In this document: piece after piece, positions 1-8,047 of the stretch | Layout of the letters: each line of letters begins with the position of its first letter | How positions within the stretch are numbered: the stretch's first letter is position 1 | From: an uncultured Ruminococcus sp. | GTDB lineage: Bacteria > Bacillota > Clostridia > Oscillospirales > Acutalibacteraceae | Assembly: GCA_902783065.1 (NCBI GenBank) | Contig: CACZPV010000080.1 | Coordinates: forward strand, 1 to 16,555 | Direction: 5' to 3' | DNA: 16,555 nucleotides | The notes under the pieces: model-generated | Databases searched by the model: none | Seen by the model: only the letters and a program-made list of their open reading frames with translations | What the model was told of the DNA's origin: nothing | Made by a program: the position numbers and the translations under genes

Positions 1-42
1 CATTGAACAAACATATACTAATGATTTTTATTTGTCATACAT

Positions 43-915
43 TCAGTGTTCATCTGCCGTATTATTCAGCAAAGCAGAAACATCACCTGATGCGAGATAC
101 TCTTTTGCCCTGTGTACTATCGGATAAGTGTAATTTGTCTTTGCCACCTTTTGAAGCGCTTCTTTTGCCTTTATTTCATCCCCCAGAACCGCATAAACAG
201 TTCCGGACTCATAATCCAGCGATGTTATATAAAAATTGCGCATAACATAAACATTTTTTTCGATTGAATAAAGCATACCAATACGGTCAAGATAGTTAAG
301 AGCGATCTGTCTGTCCTGCCCCCTTAGAATTTCGACAGGACGGCTGTAAAACTCTGCCTCAGACACAAGTTCCTCAATCACCAGTTCAAGTCTGGTTTTC
401 ATTTTTGAAGTAAGCCCAGGCATTCTGGATTCTGCCATCTGATAAACACACATTTTCATATCATTTATATAAAAATCTATATGTGAAAAATCTCTTTTCA
501 GAATGGCAATTGACACTAATTCAGACGAATACTGATACCGACTCATAAGATCATTGGGCATAATATTCTGCCCATAAATAATAAGGCGTCTTTGTGCCTC
601 ATCAATTTGTTCATGGTTAATAAGAGCAGTAATAGTATTACCATCTATGATCATTTTTAACTTTTTTGAACGCTTTGCAAGCATGTCCTGTTCAATAATA
701 AAGGTTTCTAAATCAAAATTAGCTTTGTCACAAATTTTATTGTATTTCTTTACAGACCACCAGACAATAAGATACTCCAATCCTGCAATCACAATCAGCA
801 GAATCCACCCCAGCCAATGCGGAATCACCCCATTAAACTCCAATACAATACAAACAGTTAATATAACATATCCGGCAATCTGGCAAAACCTTGTACTTTT
901 AAATAAACCAATCAT
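43..915 (-). CDS. Two-helix membrane protein with helical cytosolic domain (paralogue of the 967-1857 gene)
   Basis: I do not recognise a named family. The 290-residue protein has two hydrophobic segments at about residues 11-26 and 34-53, followed by a basic stretch and a long, soluble, mostly helical region. Its last part (EIKAKEALQKV, then KEYLASGDVSALL at about 271-283) looks like a TPR-type helix pair and matches the equivalent end of the upstream neighbour, so the two are paralogues. The start follows AGGAGAT at good spacing. It is the last gene of a minus-strand trio, 51 nt behind its paralogue. A membrane-anchored scaffold or adaptor is plausible, but no catalytic motif is visible. 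No terminator is seen before the window edge. Confidence 0.75.
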   Translation of the reverse strand: MIGLFKSTRFCQIAGYVILTVCIVLEFNGVIPHWLGWILLIVIAGLEYLIVWWSVKKYNKICDKANFDLETFIIEQDMLAKRSKKLKMIIDGNTITALINHEQIDEAQRRLIIYGQNIMPNDLMSRYQYSSELVSIAILKRDFSHIDFYINDMKMCVYQMAESRMPGLTSKMKTRLELVIEELVSEAEFYSRPVEILRGQDRQIALNYLDRIGMLYSIEKNVYVMRNFYITSLDYESGTVYAVLGDEIKAKEALQKVAKTNYTYPIVHRAKEYLASGDVSALLNNTADEH

Positions 916-966
916 ACTATCTCCTGTTCCTATACATTATCTTATACATTATTTTTAAGCACCAGG

Positions 967-1857
967 TCACACTGGTTGACCATTGTCATCCATTCCGACC
1001 AATGCATTAATATTTCCGTCATCCAGGTATTGCCGAATACGTTTGCATAAAGGATATTTTGCTTCAATTTCAGCCGCCTGCCTGAAATGCCTGTCAGACT
1101 TTTCCTTGTCGCCTATAGCATAACTCAAAAGTCCCATTGTATAATGAGAGTTCACAAAGGAATAACTGTAAAACCAAGTATCAGGGTTAAGTTTTTTAAG
1201 CGACTGTTCCGTATAAAGATACATTTGTCCTGCAATTTCCCGCACATCAGTTCCTGAATAAATTCCTTCCATAACATTGCAGACAAGCAGATTATGTTCT
1301 GCTGCCTTTTGGTAATTCACAGCAATCGCCTGACTTTTTTCTGCAAGATCTTCTGCCATTTTTTGCTGCTTCTGTACGTAGCTTCTTGCATCAGCATATT
1401 TTTTCCCGCGCAGGCTCACCGTTATCAATCTGCTCAGAACGAGGAATTGCTGATGTATTGATTTTTTTACAAAAGGAAGTTCTTCTGCTTCATGCAGTAT
1501 TTTTTCCGCTTCATCATATCTTTCGTGTGCGATCAGACCATGTGCCATGTTCAGCATGACAACCGCTTTATTAGGGTTACTTGCCTTATGTAAGATTCTA
1601 TTCTGTTCATCTAAAAAAGCATCTGCATCTGTATCACACAATTTAACAGACTGATTGTACATTTGTTTTCTCACACGAAGGCTTATTCGCATACAAACTG
1701 CAAGTAACAATACTGAAACCGCTAAGACCACTGTCCCTATTGTCTGGTATTTTAAATCAAATAAAAAAACATCAAGAATATAGAATACACAACCTGCGGC
1801 AAAGATCGCAGTCGGAACAATAAACCATACTGCTGATTTTTTAAAAGCAAATATCAT
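967..1857 (-). CDS. Two-helix membrane protein with TPR-like cytosolic domain
   Basis: Unnamed 296-residue protein with the same layout as its downstream neighbour: helices at about 9-33 and 40-58, a basic RVRKQ stop-transfer segment, then a helical domain. TPR-like signals are clearer here: AHERYDEAEKILHEAEEL near the middle, and AIGDKEKSDRHFRQAAEIEAK near the end, followed by RQYLDDGNINALV. The start ATG at 1857 is preceded by a purine-rich GAGGGGAG site about 8 nt upstream. It begins 34 nt after the Gly/Pro-rich gene, so the three are probably one transcript. Function is unknown; TPR folds usually bind other proteins. Confidence 0.77.
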   Translation of the reverse strand: MIFAFKKSAVWFIVPTAIFAAGCVFYILDVFLFDLKYQTIGTVVLAVSVLLLAVCMRISLRVRKQMYNQSVKLCDTDADAFLDEQNRILHKASNPNKAVVMLNMAHGLIAHERYDEAEKILHEAEELPFVKKSIHQQFLVLSRLITVSLRGKKYADARSYVQKQQKMAEDLAEKSQAIAVNYQKAAEHNLLVCNVMEGIYSGTDVREIAGQMYLYTEQSLKKLNPDTWFYSYSFVNSHYTMGLLSYAIGDKEKSDRHFRQAAEIEAKYPLCKRIRQYLDDGNINALVGMDDNGQPV

Positions 1858-1891
1858 TAACTCTGCTCCCCTCGATTAGTAACTTAGACAA

Positions 1892-2260
1892 TCATATTTT
1901 TCCGGTCATCTTAAGATAAGCCGCTAATATCAGAATACCAATCACAACAATCGTAGAAAGTACATTGCTGCATCCGCCTCGTCTTTGCGGAGGCGGGGGC
2001 GGAGGAGGAGGTCCTCCCCACCTGCCGCCATTTCTATTATTCCATCCATCACCTCTATGGTCATTCCATCTTCCTCCCGAAGGTGGCGGTGGTTCATGCC
2101 ATCCACCGCTATGTTTGTCATTCCAACTTCTTCCAGGAGGATTGTATCTGCCGCCGCCGTATCCTCCACGTCCGCCATTGTTTCTTGGCGGACGATCATC
2201 CCTGCGCCCCCCGTTAGGGCTTGCCCCACTTCCTCGTCCATTTCCACCAAAATGTGCCAT
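1892..2260 (-). CDS. Gly/Pro/Arg/Trp-rich low-complexity protein with C-terminal membrane anchor
   Basis: This 122-residue protein is low-complexity for its first 96 residues: GGR/GGY repeats, WND motifs at W46 and W65, a PPPP run at 57-60 and eight prolines at 84-91. A single hydrophobic helix follows at about 99-116 and then a short basic end. With no signal peptide this suggests a tail-anchored protein whose disordered, basic part stays in the cytosol. An AGGAG site lies about 10 nt before the ATG. The composition fits a flexible RNA-, polyphosphate- or protein-binding tether, which is inference. It is the first gene of the cluster with the two paralogous membrane proteins. Long opposite-strand frames here come from its skewed composition. 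Confidence 0.72.
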   Translation of the reverse strand: MAHFGGNGRGSGASPNGGRRDDRPPRNNGGRGGYGGGRYNPPGRSWNDKHSGGWHEPPPPSGGRWNDHRGDGWNNRNGGRWGGPPPPPPPPQRRGGCSNVLSTIVVIGILILAAYLKMTGKI

Positions 2261-2281
2261 TTATCTCATTCTCCTGTCCTA

Positions 2282-2315
2282 TATTTTTCCCCGCTGTCAT
2301 CCGTCATTTTCTTTG
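2282..2315 (-). repeat. Intergenic 34-bp motif, copy A
   Basis: On the minus strand this reads as a purine-rich stretch containing GAAAATGACGGAT and GGGGAAAAATA. It matches 28 of 34 positions, without gaps, to a stretch upstream of mrp (7917-7950) in the same orientation. It sits just before the start of the Gly/Pro-rich gene. It could be a shared regulatory element or a degenerate repeat. An ATG inside it opens a 13-codon frame ending 5 nt before the next start, without a convincing ribosome binding site. Confidence 0.4.
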
Positions 2316-2333
2316 CCGTTTTACAAAAACCTG

Positions 2334-2359
2334 AATTCGTGAAGTTGACATGACGAATT
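2334..2359 (-). terminator. Weak hairpin with T-run after ribF
   Basis: A 7-bp AT-rich stem (AATTCGT / ACGAATT) with a 12-nt loop overlaps the ribF stop codon and is followed on the minus strand by CAGG and five T residues. It may be a weak intrinsic terminator separating ribF from the downstream trio. The stem is poor in GC and the T-run is offset by four bases, so read-through is likely. Confidence 0.3.
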
Positions 2360-3308
2360 ATAAAAGGAAAGACATTCCGGCTTCTGCGGAATAATGACTC
2401 ATAAAGACTTTTTTTGCTTCCGCTCCGTTTTGATAAATCTCATTTTTTAGTTCATCAGTATTGTTGAATTTTCGTTCACCTCTGATAAAATCCAGCAATC
2501 TGACATCCAGAACTTCATCATACAGTTCTCTGCCCCTGTATTCAGGCATCCATGTTTCAATCAGTACTCTGTCAGAACCTACTGTAGGCTTCATTCCTAT
2601 ATTCGTAACACCGCAGTATTTCCTACCGTCTACCGTCACACTTGCGACATATGCACCAAAAAGCGGCTGCACTAAACCTTCGGGAAATTCCTGGTTCAGA
2701 GTGGGGGTTCCCCATTGACGTCCGAGTTGTCGCCCGTGTATCACCGGCAGTCTGAAACCATATTCCCTTCCGAGCATAACATTTGCCGAGCGGATATTTC
2801 CGCTGACAATGCATTCTCTGATTCTTGTAGAACTGACAGGAATATTTTCATACATAATTCTTGGACGGGCAAGAACACTGATACCAAAAGCTTCACACAT
2901 TTCTTCCAGCATTTCACCGCTGCCCTTTGCACCTGCGCCAAAATGATAATTAAATCCGCATGAAACATGTTTTGCATAAAAGCATCCGCATAAAATATCC
3001 CGTATAAAATCCTCGGCAGAGATCTTCTTAATAGTTTCAAAGTCAATGAGATAGACCTGCTCAACACCTATTGATTCCAGTATACTAAGTTTTTCATCAA
3101 GCGTGATAATATTACTGCTTCTTTCCCCGCGCAGTACTGTTCTCGGACTTTGCAGCAGTGTAAACACTGTCGGTATCAAATCATTTTTGCGTCCGTTTTC
3201 AACTGCTTCCCTGATGACTGCCTGATGACCTTTATGCACACCGTCAAAATATCCGAGTGCCGTTGAAGTAGGTCGTGCAGACCGTATTAATTCCCTGATA
3301 ATTTTCAT
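2358..3308 (-). CDS. ribF: Bifunctional riboflavin kinase / FAD synthetase
   Basis: RibF converts riboflavin to FMN and then to FAD in the cytosol. The N-terminal nucleotidyltransferase half shows GYFDGVHKGHQ at 19-29 (the HxGH-type nucleotide site), FNYHFGAGAKGS at 119-130 and SSTRIRE at 159-165. The C-terminal flavokinase half shows GTPTLN at 200-205, GVTNIGMKPTVG at 233-244 and the expected catalytic Glu at 251 (ETWMPEYRG). At 316 residues it is normal length. The motif that usually reads PHP near residue 53 is here QSPR, a modest deviation. The ATG at 3308 follows GGAGAG. It lies 11 nt after a small membrane-protein gene and closes the rbfA-nrnA-truB block, the usual place for ribF in Firmicutes, although rpsO does not follow. 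Confidence 0.95.
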   Translation of the reverse strand: MKIIRELIRSARPTSTALGYFDGVHKGHQAVIREAVENGRKNDLIPTVFTLLQSPRTVLRGERSSNIITLDEKLSILESIGVEQVYLIDFETIKKISAEDFIRDILCGCFYAKHVSCGFNYHFGAGAKGSGEMLEEMCEAFGISVLARPRIMYENIPVSSTRIRECIVSGNIRSANVMLGREYGFRLPVIHGRQLGRQWGTPTLNQEFPEGLVQPLFGAYVASVTVDGRKYCGVTNIGMKPTVGSDRVLIETWMPEYRGRELYDEVLDVRLLDFIRGERKFNNTDELKNEIYQNGAEAKKVFMSHYSAEAGMSFLL

Positions 3309-3319
3309 TTTTCTCTCCG

Positions 3320-3520
3320 TTATCTGAGATTACCATTTTCATTGTAATAATCGTAATCAGCAGAATCAAGATGTTTATTCTTTTCCAGATTACCGTCACT
3401 CATTTTAAACATACCGCTGCCAATGGTATAATTATGGTTCATATTTCTTTTTGCCAAAATAATCAACGCCAGCAGAAGAATAACTGCTGCTATAATTTCC
3501 AATATCAATTCCCAATTCAT
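3320..3520 (-). CDS. Small single-pass membrane protein upstream of ribF
   Basis: A 66-residue protein starting MNWELILEII. I chose this ATG rather than the longer frame because AAAGGAGG lies just upstream at good spacing. Residues 4-22 form one strongly hydrophobic helix, followed by KRNMNH and a polar, Asp/Tyr-rich tail (SADYDYYNENGN). The hydrophobic N-terminus without a cleavage site suggests an anchored protein with a short soluble tail. It stands between truB and ribF, where most genomes have none, and only 11 nt from ribF, so it is probably co-transcribed. I do not recognise it. A role in flavin uptake would be speculation. Confidence 0.65.
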   Translation of the reverse strand: MNWELILEIIAAVILLLALIILAKRNMNHNYTIGSGMFKMSDGNLEKNKHLDSADYDYYNENGNLR

Positions 3521-3612
3521 ATAAAAGTTCCTCCTTTTTACTAACCCGACAGCCGTTCCTACACTCTGCCGATTCCCGCCGGAAAGGGGCTGAAGGATGG
3601 GCAAAAGAAGCA

Positions 3613-3636
3613 CACCTGTCAGGTGATTTCCGAAAT
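3613..3636. repeat. Two adjacent short palindromes in the leader of the small membrane protein
   Basis: CACCTGTCAGGTG (3613-3625) is directly followed by ATTTCCGAAAT (3626-3636). Each is a perfect palindrome around one central base. They lie between the candidate promoter at 3661-3689 and the 66-codon gene. They could be operator half-sites or small RNA hairpins; nothing distinguishes these. Confidence 0.4.
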
Positions 3637-3660
3637 GTCAAATAATACATAGTATATCGC

Positions 3661-3689
3661 AATATAACTATACTTTTACTATTCATCAA
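3661..3689 (-). promoter_or_regulatory. Candidate sigma-A promoter for the small membrane protein and ribF
   Basis: On the minus strand, TTGATG and TATATT are separated by exactly 17 bp in the 238-nt gap between truB and the 66-codon gene. Transcription from about 3655 would give a leader of about 135 nt. The sequence supports ribF having its own promoter in addition to read-through from truB, for which I see no terminator. Confidence 0.4.
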
Positions 3690-3758
3690 TACAGAACTTC
3701 ACGGATTCAGATTTATCTTAGCAGGCAGCTTTTCATAGCAAGTTTTCAGTGTCGCATT

Positions 3759-4652
3759 TCAGAATTTCTTTTTAACACAAAGCTCATTTTTTTCCGTATT
3801 AATTATACCCAGCCCGAGAAAAACCTGTCCGCCGTATACCCTGTATAAAGTACCATCTGTTTTATCACAAACTGTTTTTACTCTGTCAAGATCAAGTCCT
3901 GCGCCATTAGAAAAACGCACTGCCTGTTTTTCACTGACATAAACCGGTTGGAAGCAGGAAAAGATACTGTCAGTCGGACGAATCAGTTCTTCCACTCTGC
4001 CCTCATTTTTTATCTTTTCCAATTCTTTGAGTGTCACAGCATCATCCAGACCGTACCCACAAGCTTTTGTACGACATAAAGCCGTCATTACACATCCACA
4101 GCCCAATGCTTTTCCGATGTCATCACAGATAACCCGGATATAGGTGCCCTTAGAGCAAGATATCACAAGCTTTCCGCTTTGAGTTTTTTCATCAAAAGAT
4201 ACAAGTTCCAGTTTTTCCACCCATACAGGACGTGCAGCCCGTTCAACTTCAATTCCTTGTCTTGCAAGATCATAAAGCCGTATGCCATCCTTCTGCACAG
4301 CTGAATACATCGGAGGAATCTGCATAATATCACCTCGAAACTGCGGAAGAACCTTTTCAATCTGTTGCCAGTTACAATGACTTTCTTTTTCCGATATAAT
4401 TTTTCCGGTAATATCAAGCGTATCGGTTGTAACTCCAAGCCTGAAATCAGCTTCATATTCCTTATTTGTATCCGGAAGGAGTGACTGTGCTTTTGCCGCC
4501 CGTCCTATCAGAATCGGAAGTACCCCCGTTGCCATCGGATCCAGCGTTCCGCTGTGACCGATCTTTTTTTCTCTGAGGATACCTCTTGTCACAGCAACCA
4601 CATCAAAGGAAGTAAAATCCTGCTGCTTATTGATAACAATAATTCCATTCAT
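3759..4652 (-). CDS. truB: tRNA pseudouridine(55) synthase
   Basis: TruB makes pseudouridine 55 in the T-loop of tRNAs. The N-terminus (INKQQDFTSFDVV) is typical, and the catalytic motif GHSGTLDPMATGVLP occupies residues 32-46 with the nucleophilic Asp at 38. RLGVTTDTLD and PPMYSAVQKDGIRLYDLARQG follow as in the family, then SKGTYIRVICDDIGKALGCG. The final 60 residues match a PUA-like C-terminal region. The length of 297 residues is usual. Its ATG overlaps the nrnA stop as ATGA, with GAGGAA upstream, so translation is probably coupled. Gene order and motifs agree, and I have no serious alternative. Confidence 0.96.
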   Translation of the reverse strand: MNGIIVINKQQDFTSFDVVAVTRGILREKKIGHSGTLDPMATGVLPILIGRAAKAQSLLPDTNKEYEADFRLGVTTDTLDITGKIISEKESHCNWQQIEKVLPQFRGDIMQIPPMYSAVQKDGIRLYDLARQGIEVERAARPVWVEKLELVSFDEKTQSGKLVISCSKGTYIRVICDDIGKALGCGCVMTALCRTKACGYGLDDAVTLKELEKIKNEGRVEELIRPTDSIFSCFQPVYVSEKQAVRFSNGAGLDLDRVKTVCDKTDGTLYRVYGGQVFLGLGIINTEKNELCVKKKF

Positions 4653-5611
4653 ACCATTTCCTCAAGCATCGAGATACACACTTTCAGCATTTCATCTTTA
4701 GCTTCCTTCATACTCTTGTGCATACTGCATCCCGCAGCTGCTTTATGTCCTCCGCCGCCAAAATTCTTACATATAGCCGATGCATCTATTTCATCAGATG
4801 TACGAACGGAAAACCGATATTCTCCCCCATCCTTTTCACGCATGGTAATACCGATTTTAACACCTTCAATCTGCCGCGGCATACTGGAAATACCGTCTGT
4901 ATCACATTCCAACGCACCTGACTGTTCCATCATGGATTTTGTAATCAGCACGAAGGCAACCTTACCGCCGCTGAAAAATTCCAGAGTTTCCAGTACAAAT
5001 TTTTCGAGCATGATCTTGCTTTTGGATTTACTGTCAAACATAAGATGACATATGTAAGCACTGTCTGCACCCAATTCCATCAGATCTGCCGCTGTTCTGT
5101 GGGTCTGCGGAGAAACACTCGAATATTTGAAACAACCCGTATCTGTACAGATACCCGTAAAAATCGCATTAGCCATATTTTTGTCAATTTCTATCTGCAT
5201 AACGTCAAACAGGTATTTAATAATTTCGGCACATGAAGAAATTGTACCGTCCACATATCCTGCTTTTGCATAACCCGTATTGGAGCCATGATGATCAATA
5301 CACAAATCCACCCTGTCTTTATATTCAGCTGCCTTACCGCATAACAAATTGGTTGTTGCAAGATCGACCGAAATAATATACTCAGGATCCACACCCTGGT
5401 CAGGTACACAATCGGTAAAATACCGATACATTTCCGGAATCGGATCGCCGCAGAGCGTATCTGCTTTTTTGCCCATACTTCTCAGTGCCATACAAAGTGC
5501 ATACCCGCTCCCGACAGCATCACCGTCGGGAGATTTATGCATCAGAATCAAAAAGTTATCCTTTTCAAAAAGCAGTCGTGATACCTGCTCAAGTGTTATC
5601 GTTTCCATCAT
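4649..5611 (-). CDS. nrnA: DHH/DHHA1 phosphoesterase, NrnA type (nanoRNase / pAp phosphatase)
   Basis: A 320-residue DHH-family enzyme expected to degrade short RNA oligonucleotides (and cyclic dinucleotide breakdown products) and to dephosphorylate pAp. Metal ligands are visible: H25, D29 and D31 in HKSPDGDAVGS, D83 in SVDLA, the DHH triad at 106-108 and D157 in GICTDTGCF. The DHHA1 substrate loop FGGGGHKAAAG is at 284-294. It overlaps the rbfA end by 23 bp and truB by 4 bp, so the three are tightly coupled. Two consecutive Met codons open the frame and either may be used. Which substrate dominates cannot be told from sequence. Confidence 0.92.
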   Translation of the reverse strand: MMETITLEQVSRLLFEKDNFLILMHKSPDGDAVGSGYALCMALRSMGKKADTLCGDPIPEMYRYFTDCVPDQGVDPEYIISVDLATTNLLCGKAAEYKDRVDLCIDHHGSNTGYAKAGYVDGTISSCAEIIKYLFDVMQIEIDKNMANAIFTGICTDTGCFKYSSVSPQTHRTAADLMELGADSAYICHLMFDSKSKSKIMLEKFVLETLEFFSGGKVAFVLITKSMMEQSGALECDTDGISSMPRQIEGVKIGITMREKDGGEYRFSVRTSDEIDASAICKNFGGGGHKAAAGCSMHKSMKEAKDEMLKVCISMLEEMV

Positions 5612-5978
5612 TTTCCTCCGTTTCAGAAACAGGCTTAAGATCTATATCCATCAGAATTCTTGAAATATTGGCACTGTATTCAATCGAATCTGTTGCCTCA
5701 AAAGCAAGCGCCGGTGCATAACGGAGTTTAAGTCTTGTCCCAAGTTCTCTCCTGATAAATCCCTGTGCATTTTTCAGTGCTGCTGCCGCTCTTCTGGCAG
5801 TATCGATTCCATTCATGGAGCTGATATAAACCCGACAAAACGAAAGATCATGTGCCATATCGCATCGCACAATACTAAGTATCCCATCATGTACACGAGG
5901 ATCTTTCATTTCTCTGATAATAGCCGAAAGTTCTCTTTGTATATCTTCGGACATTCTGTCCGCTCTATGATTTGCCAT
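5589..5978 (-). CDS. rbfA: 30S ribosome-binding factor A
   Basis: RbfA is a KH-fold protein that helps 30S subunit maturation and 16S rRNA 5' end processing. The 129-residue protein has the family pattern: RADRMSEDIQREL at the start, the MKDPRV motif, then the strand with FCRVYIS and a helix with ALKNAQGFIRRELGTRLKLRYAPAL. The tail is short and acidic. A clear AAAGGAG site precedes the ATG. It leads the nrnA-truB block. Usually infB stands immediately upstream, but here an unrelated hypothetical gene does, so this block is separated from nusA-infB in this genome. Confidence 0.95.
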   Translation of the reverse strand: MANHRADRMSEDIQRELSAIIREMKDPRVHDGILSIVRCDMAHDLSFCRVYISSMNGIDTARRAAAALKNAQGFIRRELGTRLKLRYAPALAFEATDSIEYSANISRILMDIDLKPVSETEENDGNDNT

Positions 5979-6039
5979 AAAACTACTCCTTTTTTAATTT
6001 CTGTCAGACGATCGTAAAAGTCTGAAATCCTTAAGTTGT

Positions 6040-6561
6040 TTACATAACGCTGTCAATTGGTTGTTCATTCTTCCTCAAAGTTCTTACTTTTTTATAATAA
6101 TCTGCGGCATTCAGTTCTGATCCGCTCATCAGTCTGTTAGCAGCGAAATCACACACATATACCTCTCTGCCGTCAACAATGACAGCTTCTCCCTCATTGG
6201 TATCGATCCATTCGCCCCCGATATTGGCAATAATCAGAAAACCAAGATAGGCACCTGCTTTTTTGGCAATATTATTTGTCTTATCAAACAGATTCCGGTT
6301 TATTATTCCCCTGCTGAGAGCATCCATCACTTCGTCATACATTTCAACCGATTTTTCTTTGGCATCAAGCTTAATACCTAAATACCTTTTTACAAAATCT
6401 ATAAAATCAAGTGCATTTCCAAGCATAACAAGTTCAAAAGTAACCAGATCCGTATCACCTTTTTTTATAAGGTCATACTGATGCTGATAGTAATTTTCCA
6501 GAACTGCAATATCGCTGTTATAGCTGAAACCTCTGCCGCATTCTTTTTCAAGCCGTTTCAT
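6040..6561 (-). CDS. Unrecognised 173-residue soluble protein
   Basis: The likely start is one of two nearby ATGs (6561 or 6567) behind AAAGGAAGG; a longer frame beginning at 6612 has no ribosome binding site. The protein has no signal peptide or membrane helix. The first half is helical (ENYYQHQYDLIKKGD, LGNALDFIDFVKRYLG). The second half has a conserved-looking segment, KAGAYLGFLIIANIGGEWID, and then VIVDGREVYVCDFAANRL. The GGEW segment recalls small uncharacterised proteins with a helical plus beta fold, but I cannot name the family safely. It has its own candidate promoter at 6623-6640 and ends 61 nt before rbfA without an evident terminator. Confidence 0.7.
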   Translation of the reverse strand: MKRLEKECGRGFSYNSDIAVLENYYQHQYDLIKKGDTDLVTFELVMLGNALDFIDFVKRYLGIKLDAKEKSVEMYDEVMDALSRGIINRNLFDKTNNIAKKAGAYLGFLIIANIGGEWIDTNEGEAVIVDGREVYVCDFAANRLMSGSELNAADYYKKVRTLRKNEQPIDSVM

Positions 6562-6622
6562 AAGCATCACACCTTCCTTTGTCTGCCAATGTATCAACAG
6601 CAGCACACACATATTCTATATT

Positions 6623-6640
6623 ATCATAACACATTTTCAT
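6623..6640 (-). promoter_or_regulatory. Candidate extended -10 promoter of the 173-residue protein gene
   Basis: On the minus strand TGTTATGAT forms an extended -10 element (TGn then TATGAT, 6623-6628) about 60 nt before the gene start. The -35 region is poor. A second AT-rich box, TATAAT at 6658-6663, also lies upstream, with direct repeats TCTTATCG where its -35 would be, so the true start is uncertain. Confidence 0.35.
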
Positions 6641-6714
6641 TTATTTTAACAGTGTTTATTATAATTTTATACTAATTTTCGATAAGACCATTTCCGATAA
6701 GAAACTTTAATCAG

Positions 6715-6813
6715 ATTTGAGTGGTAAATTTCGCAGAACAAGTCGGAGGACGCCCGAAGGAAGTGCCCTTGGAGTACGCCGCTTGGCTGACGCCATTTCT
6801 AAGAATACCATAA
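6715..6813 (+). other. GC-richer intergenic block with an open 30-codon frame
   Basis: In an otherwise AT-rich gap this block is distinctly GC-rich and contains three GGCGT-like units on the minus strand. A frame from GTG at 6721 to TAA at 6811 is open for 30 codons, with VGGRPKEVPLEYAAW inside, but has no ribosome binding site. It resembles short intergenic blocks I recall recurring in gut Clostridia genomes, which would make it a dispersed repeat rather than a gene. That recollection is unverified. Confidence 0.4.
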
Positions 6814-6850
6814 AATTCAACCTTTCAACCGGTTTTAACTTTTCTTTTTA

Positions 6851-6868
6851 TCTGCCGTTTGCGGCAGA
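6851..6868. repeat. Perfect 7-bp stem hairpin
   Basis: TCTGCCG and CGGCAGA flank a 4-nt loop. There is no T-run directly after either side. It lies just beyond the mrp terminator (7 bp away) and may protect the transcript end or belong to the adjacent GC-rich block. Confidence 0.5.
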
Positions 6869-6874
6869 CAGATG

Positions 6875-6903
6875 AAAAACTCCCGCAAGATCAATGCGGG
6901 AGT
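6875..6903 (-). terminator. Rho-independent terminator of mrp
   Basis: On the minus strand a perfect 9-bp stem (ACTCCCGCA / TGCGGGAGT, 7-nt loop) is followed at once by TTTTC. It begins about 58 nt after the mrp stop, the correct side for that gene. Confidence 0.85.
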
Positions 6904-6960
6904 TAATCAGTAGTTTTACATCATATGAAACAAACATCAGGATCTGCTTAGCTTTTATAT

Positions 6961-7827
<867 letters not shown>

Positions 7828-7916
7828 TCTTAATTCCTCCTTAAATTATTGGCATCAGCCGATAGTACAATCTTTGATCAATTTACACTACGGCTTTTTA
7901 ATAAAACATATTAAAC

Positions 7917-7950
7917 TATTTTTCTCCGCAATAATCCGTCATTTTCCTCG
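7917..7950 (-). repeat. Intergenic 34-bp motif, copy B
   Basis: This is the partner of the 2282-2315 stretch: 28 of 34 identical bases, same orientation, about 90 nt upstream of mrp. Its core on the minus strand is GAAAATGACGGAT followed by a purine-rich run. The rest of the 220-nt gap is AT-rich, with a short GC hairpin at 7987-8004 that has no assigned function. Confidence 0.4.
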
Positions 7951-8047
7951 CTTAAACAGCAAAAACGACAACTTTTTAACTTTCATGGCGGGGGTTGTGC
8001 CGCCTTTTTTATAATCGGCTATATTAACACAGATAATTACAATTTTA

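Larger units (their letters stand above)
6613..6960. other. Non-coding gap between mrp and the 173-residue protein gene
   Basis: This 348-nt gap holds, from left to right: a candidate promoter for the minus-strand 173-residue gene, two phased TCTTATCG direct repeats on the minus strand (6680-6687 and 6695-6702), a conserved-looking GC-rich block (6715-6813), a perfect hairpin (6851-6868) and the mrp terminator (6875-6903). Confidence 0.5.

Noticed and set aside
1..42. Possible minus-strand gene start at the left edge (ATG at positions 3-1)
   Set aside because: No ribosome binding site precedes it and no codons beyond the start are visible.
1965..2353. Plus-strand open frames rich in Pro, Gly and Ser opposite the Gly/Pro-rich gene
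   Set aside because: They are the complement of a compositionally skewed minus-strand gene with its own ribosome binding site and membrane helix; the plus frames have no such signals.
4554..5048. Plus-strand 164-codon frame across the truB/nrnA junction
   Set aside because: It lies wholly antisense to two genes with clear catalytic motifs and has no ribosome binding site.
7987..8010. GGCGG/CCGCC hairpin followed by six T residues on the plus strand
   Set aside because: It would end plus-strand transcription, but no plus-strand gene precedes it. On the minus strand no T-run follows, so it is not called as a terminator for the four-helix protein gene.
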